DNA of 64,000 nt, from contig OX578281.1 in NCBI GenBank assembly GCA_951217055.1, forward strand, positions 14,540,447-14,604,446, written 5' to 3'. The position numbers and the translations under genes were made by a program. Below the pieces are notes generated by a model. That model made no database searches. It had not been told where the DNA came from and saw nothing but the letters and a program-made list of their open reading frames with translations. Shown piece by piece: positions 34,805 to 45,020 of this stretch. The stretch's first letter is position 1, and the number at the start of each line of letters is the position of its first letter. This DNA comes from Gerris lacustris. Its lineage: Eukaryota > Arthropoda > Insecta > Hemiptera > Gerridae.

Positions 34805-35102
34805 GAGCCAGCGTGGCCGTGCGGGTTAAACCACGTCTGCTCGGCCATCACTGAATCTTGAGTGGAACGGGACGGGGTTCGATTCCTCGCCGGTGACACT
34901 CTGATTTATATGGCTCACTATTGATCACATCATACTCGCTTCGGCGGTACAAATGTACATATGTATGATGTGTGAAGTGGCTGGAACTCTCTACCGCGGG
35001 GCGTAAAAAGGGCCTAAGTGATGGCCTAATTGCAAGGTTCGAACAAGTGGTTCGTCCTACCCGTTCTAGTAGGAAGTACTAGACTACTACTACTACTACT
35101 AC
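34805..35102 (+). repeat. tRNA-derived SINE, full-length copy S1
   Basis: The head has an A-box-like TGGCCGTGCGG (34814-34824) and an exact B-box GGTTCGATTCC (34876-34886), spaced as in a pol III promoter. A body of about 190 bp follows (GATCACATCATACTCGCTTC, GTGTGAAGTGGCTGG, GGCCTAATTGCAAGG). The tail is (CTA)n at 35080-35102. Copy S2 at 32726-32945 shares body and tail, and S3 at 22141-22222 shares the head. Such a head, body and trinucleotide tail defines a SINE mobilised by a partner LINE. Confidence 0.9.
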
Positions 35103-35492
35103 AATCTCCAACATTTTAATCCTCATCATATTTTGGACGACAAAATTAACCTGTGTGTGGCGACAAAATATAAACGCTTGACATTATCGCCATTTCGCTT
35201 TGAGGTTAAATGATGATCATATTAAACTTCAGCAGAGAGGCTTGTTTTTAGCTTATGTCAACCTTAAAATGATAGAGGTATTAAATTTAGCAGAACAGTA
35301 TATTAATAGATTCATTTATCGTTAAAATGATGATGATTTTGAACTTAAGTGTGTTATTAGCTTCATATAAGTTGTCATCATTGCCTTTATTCTCTGGAAT
35401 CGAAATGTAAACAAACACTTTTAATAAGTATGTTTCATAATTAAGTAAATAAATTAGATATTATGGAATTTAAATTCATTATATGAGAAAGT
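35103..35492. other. AT-rich spacer
   Basis: Nothing recognised. A 14-bp direct repeat flanking the next element begins at 35493. Confidence 0.4.
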
Positions 35493-36441
35493 TATGTTAG
35501 TTAGTAATGCTGTATTTTAACTTGGGTCTTCAGGGGTTATAAAAACACTTTTTTATACATATAAAAGGTGATATTTCATCCCTAAATTGGGATATCTTCA
35601 AACCTGCAAAAAGTTTATTTAGTTATTAGCTATAGTCATTTTTTTATAACAAATATTAATTACATATAACATAAAATTAACAAATAATTAAAATTAATTA
35701 ATTTAAAAAATCAATTAAAAAATTAAAAATACCCTATGATGAAATTAATAATTAATTAAAATTATTTTATGTGTGGTCTTCTTATCTTTAAGTCATTTTT
35801 TTATATAAACTTTTTAATAGTTTTTAAATTAAAAGAATTAAATAAATTAAATTAAATTAAATTAGAAAAAATAATTTTATTTTATTTATTTAATTCTTTT
35901 AATTTAAAAACTATTAAAAAGTTTATATATAAAAATGACTTTTAAAGATAAGACCACACATAAAATAATTTTAATTAATTGTTAATTTCATCATAAGGTA
36001 TTTTTAATTTTTTAATTGATTTTTTTAATTAATTAATTTTAATTAATTAATTAATTTTAATTAATTAATTTTAATTAATTAATTTTAATTAATTAATTTT
36101 AATTAATTAATTTTAATTAATTAATTTTAATTAATTAATTTTAATTAATTAATTTTAATTAATTAATTTTAATTAATTAATTTTGATTAATTGTTAATTT
36201 TATGTTATATGTAATTAATATTTGTTATAAAAAAATGATTATAGCTAATAACTAAATAAACTTTTTGCAGGTTTGAAGATATCCCAATTGAGTATACTTG
36301 AGAATACTTTTTGAGGGATGAAATATCACCTTTTTTATGTATAAAAAAGTGTTTTTATAACCCCTGAAGACCCAAGTTAAAATACAGCATTATTAAATAT
36401 AAAGGGGACAGCAAAAGTAAAAATGGATATGTTAGTTAGTA
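35493..36441. mobile_element. Near-palindromic AT-rich element of about 885 bp
   Basis: The ends ATGCTGTATTTTAACTTGGG (35507) and their complement (ending 36390) start two arms that pair along most of their length, meeting near 35870. TA stands immediately outside both ends, as for Tc1/mariner-type insertions. The direct repeat TATGTTAGTTAGTA lies at 35493-35506 and 36428-36441. The right arm is longer because of the simple repeat at about 36020-36184. No coding frame. The whole could fold as one very long hairpin. Confidence 0.85.
36020..36184. repeat. Tandem TTTTAATTAATTAA repeat (14-bp unit)
   Basis: About eleven units of a 14-bp AT-only motif fall in the right arm of the palindromic element. 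The left arm has a single comparable segment near 35690, so the array expanded after insertion. Confidence 0.9.
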
Positions 36442-37138
36442 CTATTCGATCGCTTTTATTTAATACGAACGTTTATCCCAATGATTTGTAACTGACATAA
36501 AATTGTCTATAAATAAACCTATGCTTAAAAAAAAAAAATCTTAATAACAGTGAATTGGTCTGAAATACGGGTTCAAAATTTGAGGCAATTTTGATAAAAT
36601 TGCACGTCTGCAATTTGAGACTAAGCTGAACATTGTGTATGTAATTTGAAACTCATACTGTTGAAAAAAATACACACACACGGGAGAAGTAAAGAGCCAA
36701 TCTGAAGGAACTTACAATGACTGTGTTTTACCCGAATACAGTCTCATACATAAGAAGTGTTAAAGAGTTGATAATGACCTCTCTAGGTCAAAACTACTAC
36801 TAACGACAGTAATCCATTAAGCTTCTTTTATTACACTACTATAGCTCTCTTTTCATTATACTTACTTTGTTATTCATACTTTCCTCCATAAAAGTGGCGA
36901 CGACTCTAGGAGAAAAAAAGGACAAAGTTTTATCAGTTAACTAACTAACATTGTAATAAAGCAAGTTTTTAAAAAAGAAGATAAATTACAGCTATAAAAT
37001 GCTATTGAGCTTGCTGATAAATAAAAATATAAATTAATTTTATTCTGCTAGGCTTACATGAGAATAATATATATCAATTGTTTATTTTTCTAAAGAGTTA
37101 AATATAATGTTTAAAAAAATAGACTGTCATGGCACACT
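36442..37138. other. AT-rich spacer
   Basis: Nothing recognised. The following hAT duplication begins at 37139. Confidence 0.4.
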
Positions 37139-37146
37139 GCTTAGTA

Positions 37147-37846
37147 CAGGGGTGGCCAACCCGCGGCACGCGGGCCGCAAAGTGGCCCGCGACTCCTTTT
37201 GTTGTGGCCCGCGGCCATTTTGCCAGTATTTTTTTTTTAAGTTGTTTAGTTGTTTTGAATTTGTTTTAACTTTTACACGGATTTTTTATAATGATTATAA
37301 TAATAATAATTATATAATTGTTAATTCTTTAATGATTGGATATCGGAATTAACTGAATGACTGCGCACCCTCTGATGTTTTCTGAAAATCAACAGGCATG
37401 TGAATTCCCTTCTTTTTACCTAGAATACCAGCTTCCCCCACCCTCCTTTTTTTATGATCAATTTCTTTAAATCTTCTCAGTCCTTTTATTTCTCTCTTAC
37501 AGTAAGTAACCATGTTCGAGTAATATAGCTTTAGAGTAGAATTATAGTGCCTATTAAGAGTACAATTTTAGTGCTATACACAAAATGAAAGTGATAGTGT
37601 GAAGTGATAAGTACTTTTGAACTCCTTACCGCCTTACCCTGCTACTGGTAATATTAATTTGGTATCTACCTACTTCATTTTGTGATTCTTGAATTACCTA
37701 TTCCTATTGTATTTAATACGCATAGGAATTTTCTTAAGATGGATGTTTTGGTTGCTGGGGAAGGGGAGGGGGGGGGGGGTATCGGCCCCCCCGAGTTTGT
37801 GTAACCACGATTGTGGCCCAAAATCGAAAAAGGTTGGCCACCCCTG
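37147..37846 (+). mobile_element. hAT element 3 (non-autonomous, 700 bp)
   Basis: CAGGGGTGGCCAACC at the left and GGTTGGCCACCCCTG at the right are exact 15-bp inverted ends. The 8-bp duplication GCTTAGTA is perfect (37139-37146 and 37847-37854). The subterminal region is GC-rich (GCGGGCCGC, GTGGCCCGCG). A G-run near 37770 precedes the right end. No transposase. The frame at 37107-37352 crosses the left end and is not a gene. Confidence 0.95.
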
Positions 37847-37945
37847 GCTTAGTACATAAGTTTATCTACGATTGATACGAAATATAAACATTATATCTCT
37901 GTTAAGATGCATTGGAAGTGATTCTTTTCGAAGCTATATTCATTG

Positions 37946-38427
37946 CGCATGCGTGATCATGATAACGTGAAGAATTCCTCTTCCTTTCCGCCCTAGGTCG
38001 GAAAAAAAGGAATTCTTCACCTTAATGCACGGTTAGCGAGTTTGTTTACATTCTAATTTGCTGTATTTTTAATTAAAGTAACTGTTTATATCGAGTTTTT
38101 AGAAAAACAATGAGTGACTTAAGTGATTATGAAGTAAATGAGGAGAATTATACGCCTTCCGAAATAATTAATTCGGCACAAAATACAACTATAATGAATT
38201 AATGTCATCTTAATCAAAAGAGAAATACGTACTTATATACAGAAAGTTTATTACATATTTTTTTCTGTATTTATTATTAAAATCCACAATCGTAGATAAA
38301 GTACGGTACGCAACTCGTGAGAAAACTGCATTTTGCTTTGCTCGTGTGGTTTTTCTATTGCTCGGGTGCAAACTCCACACTCGCATGCAAAATGCTACTG
38401 TCTGCACTAGACGCGTAATGTACTATT
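37946..38427 (+). mobile_element. Family E element, copy E1
   Basis: GCGCATGCG is followed by a long hairpin (37967-38020, arms GTGAAGAATTCCT.../...AGGAATTCTTCAC, loop with CCTAGG). Then comes TTAGCGAGTTTGTTTACATT, an ATG at 38110 opening MSDLSDYEVNEENYTP before a stop 30 codons on, and a 3' part with GCATTTTGC...GTGTGG and its complement, ending ACGCGTAATGTACTATT. E2 has the same order. The peptide, extended in E3 to LSKEKYELTYRKFI, resembles the N-terminus of arthropod tyrosine-recombinase (Crypton-like) proteins from memory. This is unproven. Confidence 0.7.
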
Positions 38428-38947
38428 ATTGGAGGGATAGTGTGAAAGGTGAGAAACCGACTGTCACAAAAAGTAAAAGATTGGCTCACAAACTAAGTCA
38501 AAGTCATCAAAAACCGAAGTCGCATCAAAGCTAGGCAACAAATGAATTGATTTTTAGAGTCTTTCCACTTACCCCAGACGTTAGATTTGGTGGAAACCAA
38601 GCCTAGATGCTTTTGATAACTGTTTAAAAGACACTTACAAGACTTTGGATACACGATGCGATGTTTACATCCGATACGATGCGATATGATACGTGAAGAG
38701 ATAACAAAATAAGTTAAATAGAGATGTTGGAGCAGTATATTTTTACTAACCGATGCAATGCGATTCGATCGATATAGCACGAGGAGACCAAACATTGAGT
38801 TAAATAGGTATTATCATCGAGCGCGTTGCGATTTATTAAATTGAAAGTTGTCCTTACTACGAGACCATTTTCAAATATTTGTTTTGATTGAATTCAGGAA
38901 ATAAGGATTTCCATTCAGATGCTATGTTTTCCACGCTATATGCATTT
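38428..38947. other. Spacer, nothing recognised
   Basis: The minus frame 38493-38795 (100 codons) shows no domain and overlaps CGATnCGATGCGAT-like repeats on the other strand (38650-38770). I do not call it a gene. Confidence 0.35.
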
Positions 38948-39303
38948 TTATATCGATTTGATTACTATGTCAATTTCCATTTTAAGTCGATTTGAAGAAC
39001 AGGGTTCAGTCCAGGACCGTTCATGACAAATCAACCGCCTTATCATAGATTCACTTGGAGAATCCCTAACTCCATAATGACGACGATATGATCGTTGTGT
39101 CAAGATAATTGACATTTGATTTTGATAATAAAATTTAACAATTTGTGTTCTTTGATCAGTTGTGAATGTGTGTTGTGAATTTTTTCCATGATTAATTTCC
39201 AAGATGTCCTTTATAAGAATCTGATTAGAAAGTTAAAATAAAATCAATAGCAACAAAGTAATTATAACTTTCAACCCATTTGTGACTTTTGAAACACCCT
39301 GTA
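38948..39303 (-). pseudogene. mariner/IS630-like element: left end and transposase N-terminus, truncated
   Basis: Read on the minus strand, TACAGGGTGTTTC (plus 39291-39303) is a typical mariner-like terminal repeat. About 100 bp on, a frame starts at 39202 and encodes FTTDQRTQIVKFYY, then QRSYRRHYGV and SPSESMIRRL. This is the helix-turn-helix pattern found ahead of many arthropod mariner/IS630 transposases (DUF4817-like). The frame degenerates after about residue 60 and no DDE catalytic region follows. The other end is missing. Confidence 0.7.
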
Positions 39304-39514
39304 CATTGTCCACCATAATTGGCGGTACATGGCCGCTCTCCACAGGTATGTCATTTTGTAAATGCTAATTGCCGAGCTATGTACCGCAAAACGAACTTAG
39401 CCGACCACATATTCTTAAAAGGCACCAAAAGATTATATTATACACAAAATTCGGGCTTGATATTAGTCAGGCACTTTTTTGCAAACTGTCTCCTAAACTA
39501 TAAGACTGATATAC
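39304..39514 (+). repeat. Family G repeat, copy G2 (unbroken)
   Basis: CATTGTCCACCATAATTGGC through ATTCTTAAAAGGCACC to CTCCTAAACTAT matches G1 on both sides of the piggyBac-like insertion. It abuts the mariner-like end at 39303. Confidence 0.65.
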
Positions 39515-39542
39515 AAAAAGAAAAAAATACGTGTGGTGTCCC

Positions 39543-40295
39543 GAACGAAGTTCCTTATATTTTTCATTAAATATAAATTATAAAATCACACTGCTAAGTA
39601 CGTATACATTGCTAACTACTTATACATCGCGGAGTTAGAAAAGAGACAAAATTAAAAGTAACGAACTGTTTGTACCTAACCGAGTTAAGGCAAAATTAAA
39701 AGAAAATCATTATTTGTATAATTAAAGCAAGCGTCTTACTATAAATATATATTGAATATAAGAAAAAAGTTGATCATGATGAGTTTATAGTGAAAGAGTA
39801 TGTTTGTTAAAGGAGTTTGGATTGAAATAGGATTGTTTTCTACCTACCCGGCCAATTAATTTAAAATATTATAAAATACATCTCTTCCCTACTCTACAGC
39901 TTCTGCTTGTATCAGCGTGAAATTTTACGTGATTATATGTTATTTATTTAAAAAACAAAGTGACATTTTTGACATATATAAAAAAAATAATCAAAACAAG
40001 TCAAGTAACAGGCTTCCTTAATAACACTTTTTCCCGTCTCTTGAAGCTTACATTTACGGGAGCGTTGCGCGTGAACACTTGGGTGGATAACGTTTTCCAA
40101 CGAACTCAGCCTGGGCATTGGTAAAATGAACATGTGTACCAAATTTCATCTAACTAGGTGATCTTTTACTCAAGTTATCGTCATCTGTAGATTTCGTGAC
40201 GGATTTTGCGTGACGGTGATTTTGTGACGGTTATTTTGGTCGTTTTTTTCGGATTCACTCCCGGGCTCCAGAACGTGCCATAAGGAACTTCGTTC
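39543..40295 (-). mobile_element. Family B element, copy B1
   Basis: GAACGAAGTTCCTTAT at 39543-39558 and its exact complement at 40280-40295 bound a 753-bp element. On the minus strand it holds GTGACG-type tracts, the motif AGTTAGATGAAATTTGGTAC and then a core that aligns with family A (GAACATGTGTACC, GGGAGCGTTGCGCG and CGAACTCAGCCTG on the plus strand). No transposase. Other B copies are at 58633-59465, 47808-47940 and 56760-56930. Confidence 0.8.
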
Positions 40296-40913
40296 CAAAA
40301 AAAAAAATCACTATAATATATTATAATGCGTGTATGGTAATATTCTTCGACCTCTTAACTTGCTTTACAATTTCTTATTTGATTCTATATAGACACGAGT
40401 CCATCAAAGTTTTTTAAACTCTTTTGATCTTTAATTGATTGATTCTGTTTCAAACCAAACTGACTGTTTATTTATTAAAGCATCGGAAAACAAACTTAAA
40501 AAACCCTTAGGCAGGCAAGTGTGAAAAAAAGATTCCCTGAACCCCTTCGTTAAAACTATCGTCTAAAGTCCTTTTTATTTTCTATAATCCTCGTTATTTG
40601 TTAAACTCTAGTTTTACAGGATAGTTTTGAGACTTCTTTCCTGCATCAAAGTTCTTTAAAGGCCTGGTAAAATGTTTGCCATTTAAATTATACGGGTAAG
40701 GTAGATACAGCACTCTTTTTATGTTTTCTCCTGATTTCACTAATTTCTCTCTAGTTTATCTTTTATAGAGTTAACTATGTTTAATTCTCTAAGATGTTCA
40801 ATCTTTAAATATAAATTATATCCTTATTAGAAGATAAGGTAGAAGACGATAACATAATGCAAAAAGTATGTTCATTTTTCAAGTCAATTCTTTGAATTCC
40901 TTTTTACTTTCTC
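40296..40913. other. AT-rich spacer
   Basis: Nothing recognised. Confidence 0.4.
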
Positions 40914-41512
40914 ATATAAAGAGAAAGTATTGTGATGGCGCGAAAATTCGATTTTTAGTTTTTGATGGATTTACACGTTTTGAGGTCCCCTGAGTCCAAA
41001 AAAGTGGTTTTTAAAAAATGTCTGTCCGTCGTCTGTCGTCTGTGCAGACGCCTGGAGCCTAAACTACTGGGCCGATTTTCACGAAATTTGGCATACATGT
41101 TCAGAAAAATCATACCCCGAGGCGAAATCGAGAAATGAATTTTAGCTCCAAATTTGGGGGCGCTACCCCCGAAAAACTCTGAAAAAACGTGTAAAAAAAT
41201 TATTTCACGAAAACGGTTCCGACGATTTTGTTTAAAAAATTATAAACTGTAGTCCATTTAAATACGAATCTAACGATATAAGCCGTTTTCCCGGGAAAAA
41301 TCTAGTTCCTGAGAAAATAGCTTAAAACGCGGACGGAGAGAGTCCGGGTTCGATTCCCCGCCCAGGAGAAGTTATTTTTATGATAAATTTTGATGAAATG
41401 TTCAATAATAATTAAATGTACATACGAAAACTAATAAATGGAAAACACTGGGCTAAATAATTAGGAACTCGTATATGAGAAAGTTTGTCTGAGTTGTCTC
41501 GGACCGATTTTT
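40914..41512 (+). mobile_element. Family C element, plus-strand copy
   Basis: It starts with the hairpin TACTTTCTCATATAAAGAG/AAAGTA. ACTTTCTCATATA is repeated inverted as TATATGAGAAAGT about 28 bp before the 3' end (GGACCGATTTTT). A TGTCTGTCCGTCGTCTGTC tract and GATTTTCACGAAATTTGGCA lie in between, near 41020-41096. The asymmetric inverted repeats match family A in layout. It holds an insert at about 41312-41430 that is absent from the other copy. Confidence 0.8.
41312..41430 (+). repeat. tRNA-like insert in the family C copy
   Basis: GAGAGTCCGGGTTCGATTCC followed by CCGC has the exact B-box and flanking stem of a tRNA T-arm. The anticodon half and acceptor are not recognisable, so this is a SINE or tRNA-derived fragment, not a tRNA gene. 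Alignment with 14864-15332 defines the insert. Confidence 0.55.
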
Positions 41513-41818
41513 CTCTCAAGCTTTGACATCATTTTTAAAGGAGAATTTGATGTTAATTGATAGATTATTAAAATTTGTTGAGTTGAATTGACTAAACTTT
41601 ATTCATATATTCTTGAAGTTGTTAAAATGAAAAAAATAAACATTGTTACATGATCAAAATAATTCTGTAAACCCTTTTTTGAAGGATTTTTCATTACATT
41701 CTGTGGATATCGTTGTAGAATTTTTATTATTATTCAGGTTGTTTGATTTGTTCCGTGTTTCTAGTTGATCACTCTGGTCTCTCTAACCAACATCAAATTT
41801 ATTATTAGAAACACCAAA
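41513..41818. other. AT-rich spacer
   Basis: Nothing recognised. Confidence 0.4.
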
Positions 41819-43037
41819 CAATGGTATCTTGGTATAAAGACCACTAGTGGTCCAAATTTGAGTTGGTACTATCAAGTTACTTTTAGTGGAGAGGCTTCTC
41901 TACTCCTAATCAAGTGACTTCACTACTCATCTAGAAAAGCAATGGTATCTTGGAATAAAGACCACTAGTGGTCTAAATTTGGCTCTGTACTATCAAATTA
42001 CTTTTAAGACGGAAATACACATGCTAGTTACTCGCACAAAAACATAAGAGTAGCTCGCAGAGGAGTGCTACTGGCATGTGTATACATCAAATAGCATGCG
42101 AGTAAATCGCACGAGGTTTGATTTTTGTCTTGCCAGTGGCACAAGTCGAGAGGAGGGGGAACTGATAAGGCATGTGTGAATAGGCCTGCCAGCGCAAGGT
42201 TGCTAGTAGCTAGCACGAGTCTCCCTCAGACCTTCAGTCTTCAGTTGAGTTCCTTCCAATCGCAGCATCTGACAACAACTCATCTACTTTCTCCGGAAGC
42301 ATTCGCAATTGATTCCTAAAACCACTGACGTCCCCGAACCGCATCTCATTTAGTAGGCACTGACTCGCTCTATGCACCTAATTATATCATTATTATTATA
42401 ATATTCTACTATTTTATTTATTATGTGAAGAAATAAAGATTATTATTATTATTAATTCTCCTCTAGCTTTCCAATCTTTTACCCATATTCTTCGTGTCTT
42501 TATATTATTTTTCAAATGTTTAAAAAAAAACTATGTTCTTTGCCAGTAACTGGACAATATGGTTAATTTCATTCCGCACCGATAGATTCATAATGTTCAT
42601 TGAAACAAAATTAATAAAACTATCAAAATTAATTAAATCAAATGCAATTATTTCATAATTTATTCCGGCTAAGAGAAGGCAAGAAACGTGTGCCTGTTTC
42701 AAAACTAGAACTGTGACTGGAATGTGTATTCCATCCGGACGATACTAGCATGCTGTTTCACTCGCAAATGTACACAGCGTCTGCAGCATGCCAGCTACTG
42801 ACGTGCTAGTAACTCGCCACTGGCATGCTTTTTTACTAGCATGTGTATTTCCAACTTTAGTGGAGAGGCTTCTCTACTCCTAATCAAGTGCCTGCACTGC
42901 TCATACTCATCTAGAAAAGCAATGGTGTCTTGCAATAAGACCACTAGTACTTTTGTAGTAGTACCTTTAGTGGAGAAACTTCTCTACTTCTAATCAAGTA
43001 TCTTCACTGCTCATCTATAAAAGCAATGGTATCTTGG
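41819..43037 (+). repeat. Tandem repeat, three units of about 104-127 bp, interrupted
   Basis: Units begin CAATGGTATCTTGG at 41819, 41940, 42920 and (partial) 43024. Each holds GACCACTAGTGG-like and TAGTGGAGAGGCTTCTCTAC blocks plus CATCTAGAAAAG. Unit 2 is split by the PIF-like element at 42007-42856. With that removed it is about 127 bp. Unit 3 is shortened to 104 bp. Confidence 0.85.
42007..42856. mobile_element. PIF/Harbinger-like element, 850 bp, non-autonomous
   Basis: The ends AGACGGAAATACACATGCTA and, read inward, AGTTGGAAATACACATGCTA are flanked by TTA on both sides (42004-42006 and 42857-42859), the usual 3-bp target of PIF/Harbinger. Unit 1 of the host tandem repeat supplies the empty site. 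CTAGTnACTCGC blocks repeat near both ends. A short ATT run lies at about 42437. The small frames inside are not supported as genes. Confidence 0.85.
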
Positions 43038-44326
43038 TTTCATTGAATGGCTTGTACGGTTTTGTTCTATTACTGAATGTTTCTCCATGGGTTGTTATAA
43101 TAATATATAGTATGCTGTTGGCTCAAAGCAACAAAAAACCAAAAGCATACTGTTAAGCATTTACGTTTTGATAAAAATTAAAATTTACCGAGATCAATAA
43201 ACTGTTACTTAACGGAATTAATTAAACTATCTAAAATTAGTTATTTTTTGTTGAACCAACTATGAACTATTCAATGTTATATCTTTCAACTATTAAACTA
43301 ATTAAACACGATTTCAAATGGTCCATCATCAAATGATCTACGTCCAAAATGTTTTTGCAACAGGTTTAATAACGAAGAACGCGATAATAGAGCCTTTTAA
43401 CAAGGATTGGTCGGTGAAATAGGAAAGGAATGTTTCATTTCTATCCGTTAAGTTGACAAATGCATGATATATGTGGTTTTTTATTCAGAGATTTATGACA
43501 GAGAAAAATGTTCTCGAAAAAAATGTAGGGTTTTAATGTGAATAGACGAGGAGGGACATGATCACCGCTGTTAACACTAATCTCATGAGAAACAGGGGGT
43601 AAAGAAATAAGCTTTGAGGGTTTTGTACTAGAGAGGTCGTCCAGACCTTCAGGCTTTGACAAAGCGATGTTTGTGCCTCTCACAACAAGGGTGTCCCACC
43701 TTGCCAAGATGAGAAAATCCCTGTTTGTAGTGAAAGCTTTTTGCTCCAATTACCTTACGTTAACAAAAACCTTTATCTTCTTAAAAAGCGAGAAGGATCG
43801 CAGAAAGGCGTCAACTAATTTGCTTTCATTATACAAACAACGCATCTTGCCTCCTTTCTCTCCCTCTATACTTATCCTGGGCGAACTCATCTAGTGTTTT
43901 AACATCGTGCAAAAATAACAATCCCAATTGTCTTTTTCAACAGAGAGGTGTTGTTTTAAGGTTTAAGTGAAGGGAAATATGAAAACTTAAAATTGTTTTC
44001 CTGGTTGTCAAGTGCTTTTGACTTTTCCGAGATACCTTAGATTAGATAAAAGCTAATACTTATTCACCTCCATATTATTCTTCTTCAAATTAAGACTTCT
44101 CGTATGTTGTAACAGTCCCATCCTCGTTGTCGTTTTGTAAAGTTAATTTTCTCTGTTCTTCTATTTATCAAAAAGTAAAATAATATATACAGGATTTTAT
44201 ATTGTATTATGTATGTACATTTAAATCCTTGAATTTGGATGATGGTTATGAGAAAGAATATAACTATTACTAGGGAACTGTAGCTGTTAGCTTGGCTTAT
44301 TATAATTGAAAATGTTAAGGGGAGTG
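43038..44326. other. Spacer with two opposed unexplained frames
   Basis: A minus frame of 102 codons (43749-43441) and a plus frame of 75 codons (43667-43894) overlap partly. Their amino-acid mix is less AT-driven than elsewhere, but I recognise no domain, no splice context and no repeat structure. Otherwise empty. Confidence 0.35.
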
Positions 44327-44329
44327 TAA

Positions 44330-44709
44330 AGCAGGCCCTACACTATCCATCCATTTGATCAAAACCGCTGATTGACACGTGCTTCAAGCCACCTTGAGGC
44401 GCATCAAGCATGCCATCAATCTTTTCATCAACACTCATTTGTAGCGGAGTTTTCGACTAGTGAACTGCTCCTCCTGGACTGTAGTGAATCAGTATTGTGT
44501 GAATCAGTGATGCATGATCAAAATTGCTCTAGTCTAGACTATCAAGCGCTCCCTCCAGCGGCTTGAGTCATTCAAACTTTCCATCAATCACCGTCAAGGC
44601 TTGACTCAAGCGTCAAACGGGTTCCTAGACTATCAATCACGCTTGACACGTTGACACCATCGCTTGACGTGCTGTTTTGATCAAGCGGATTGATAGTATA
44701 GGGCCTGCT
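44330..44709. mobile_element. PIF/Harbinger-like MITE, 380 bp
   Basis: AGCAGGCCCTACACTATC and its near-complement GATAGTATAGGGCCTGCT are the ends, flanked by TAA on both sides (44327-44329 and 44710-44712). Subterminal TTGATCAAAAC/GTTTTGATCAA and repeated CATCAATC and CTTGA blocks extend the inverted symmetry. GGCCC-rich ends with a 3-bp TWA target fit PIF/Harbinger. The frame 44372-44566 lies inside and is not a gene. Confidence 0.85.
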
Positions 44710-44786
44710 TAAAGTGTACTTTTCAGATTTTAATTAATTCGAACTTAAGTTTTAATTTGAAAAATAAGAGCGTTGATGGAGGACAT

Positions 44787-45020
44787 CTTAATAAATACAA
44801 AGAAACAATCTACACGGAAAATAATACTTGTTTAATTATCAAAGCAGTTTTCGGCTTTTATAAAGCCATCATCAGTGCCTATGAACAAACATTATAACAG
44901 TTTCAACACTTAATGTTTGTTCATAGGCACTGATGATAGCTTTATAAAAGCGGAAAGCTGCTTTGATAAATAAACAAGTATTATTTTCCGTGGAGAGACT
45001 ATTTCTTTGTATGTATTAAG
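44787..45020. mobile_element. Snapback element with hammerhead-like cores (Penelope-like?)
   Basis: The outer arms CTTAATAAATACAAAGAAAC and its near-complement ending at 45020 pair along about 105 bp. Each arm carries a hammerhead-type core: CTGATGA, a GC/AT stem around TTTATAAAA, then GAAA. On the plus strand these lie at 44930-44936 and 44953-44956, on the minus strand at 44875-44869 and 44852-44849. Penelope-like retroelements are known to carry hammerhead motifs in their terminal repeats, and a head-to-head copy would give this structure. The class is inference. Confidence 0.6.

Noticed and set aside
38493..38795. 100-codon minus-strand frame
   Set aside because: No domain. Overlaps CGATGCGAT-like short repeats, and composition looks random.
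41340..41380. tRNA gene
   Set aside because: Only the T-arm with its B-box is present. No acceptor, D-arm or anticodon arm can be paired.
43441..43894. Protein-coding gene from the 102- and 75-codon opposed frames
   Set aside because: No recognisable domain, no splice evidence, and the two frames overlap on opposite strands.
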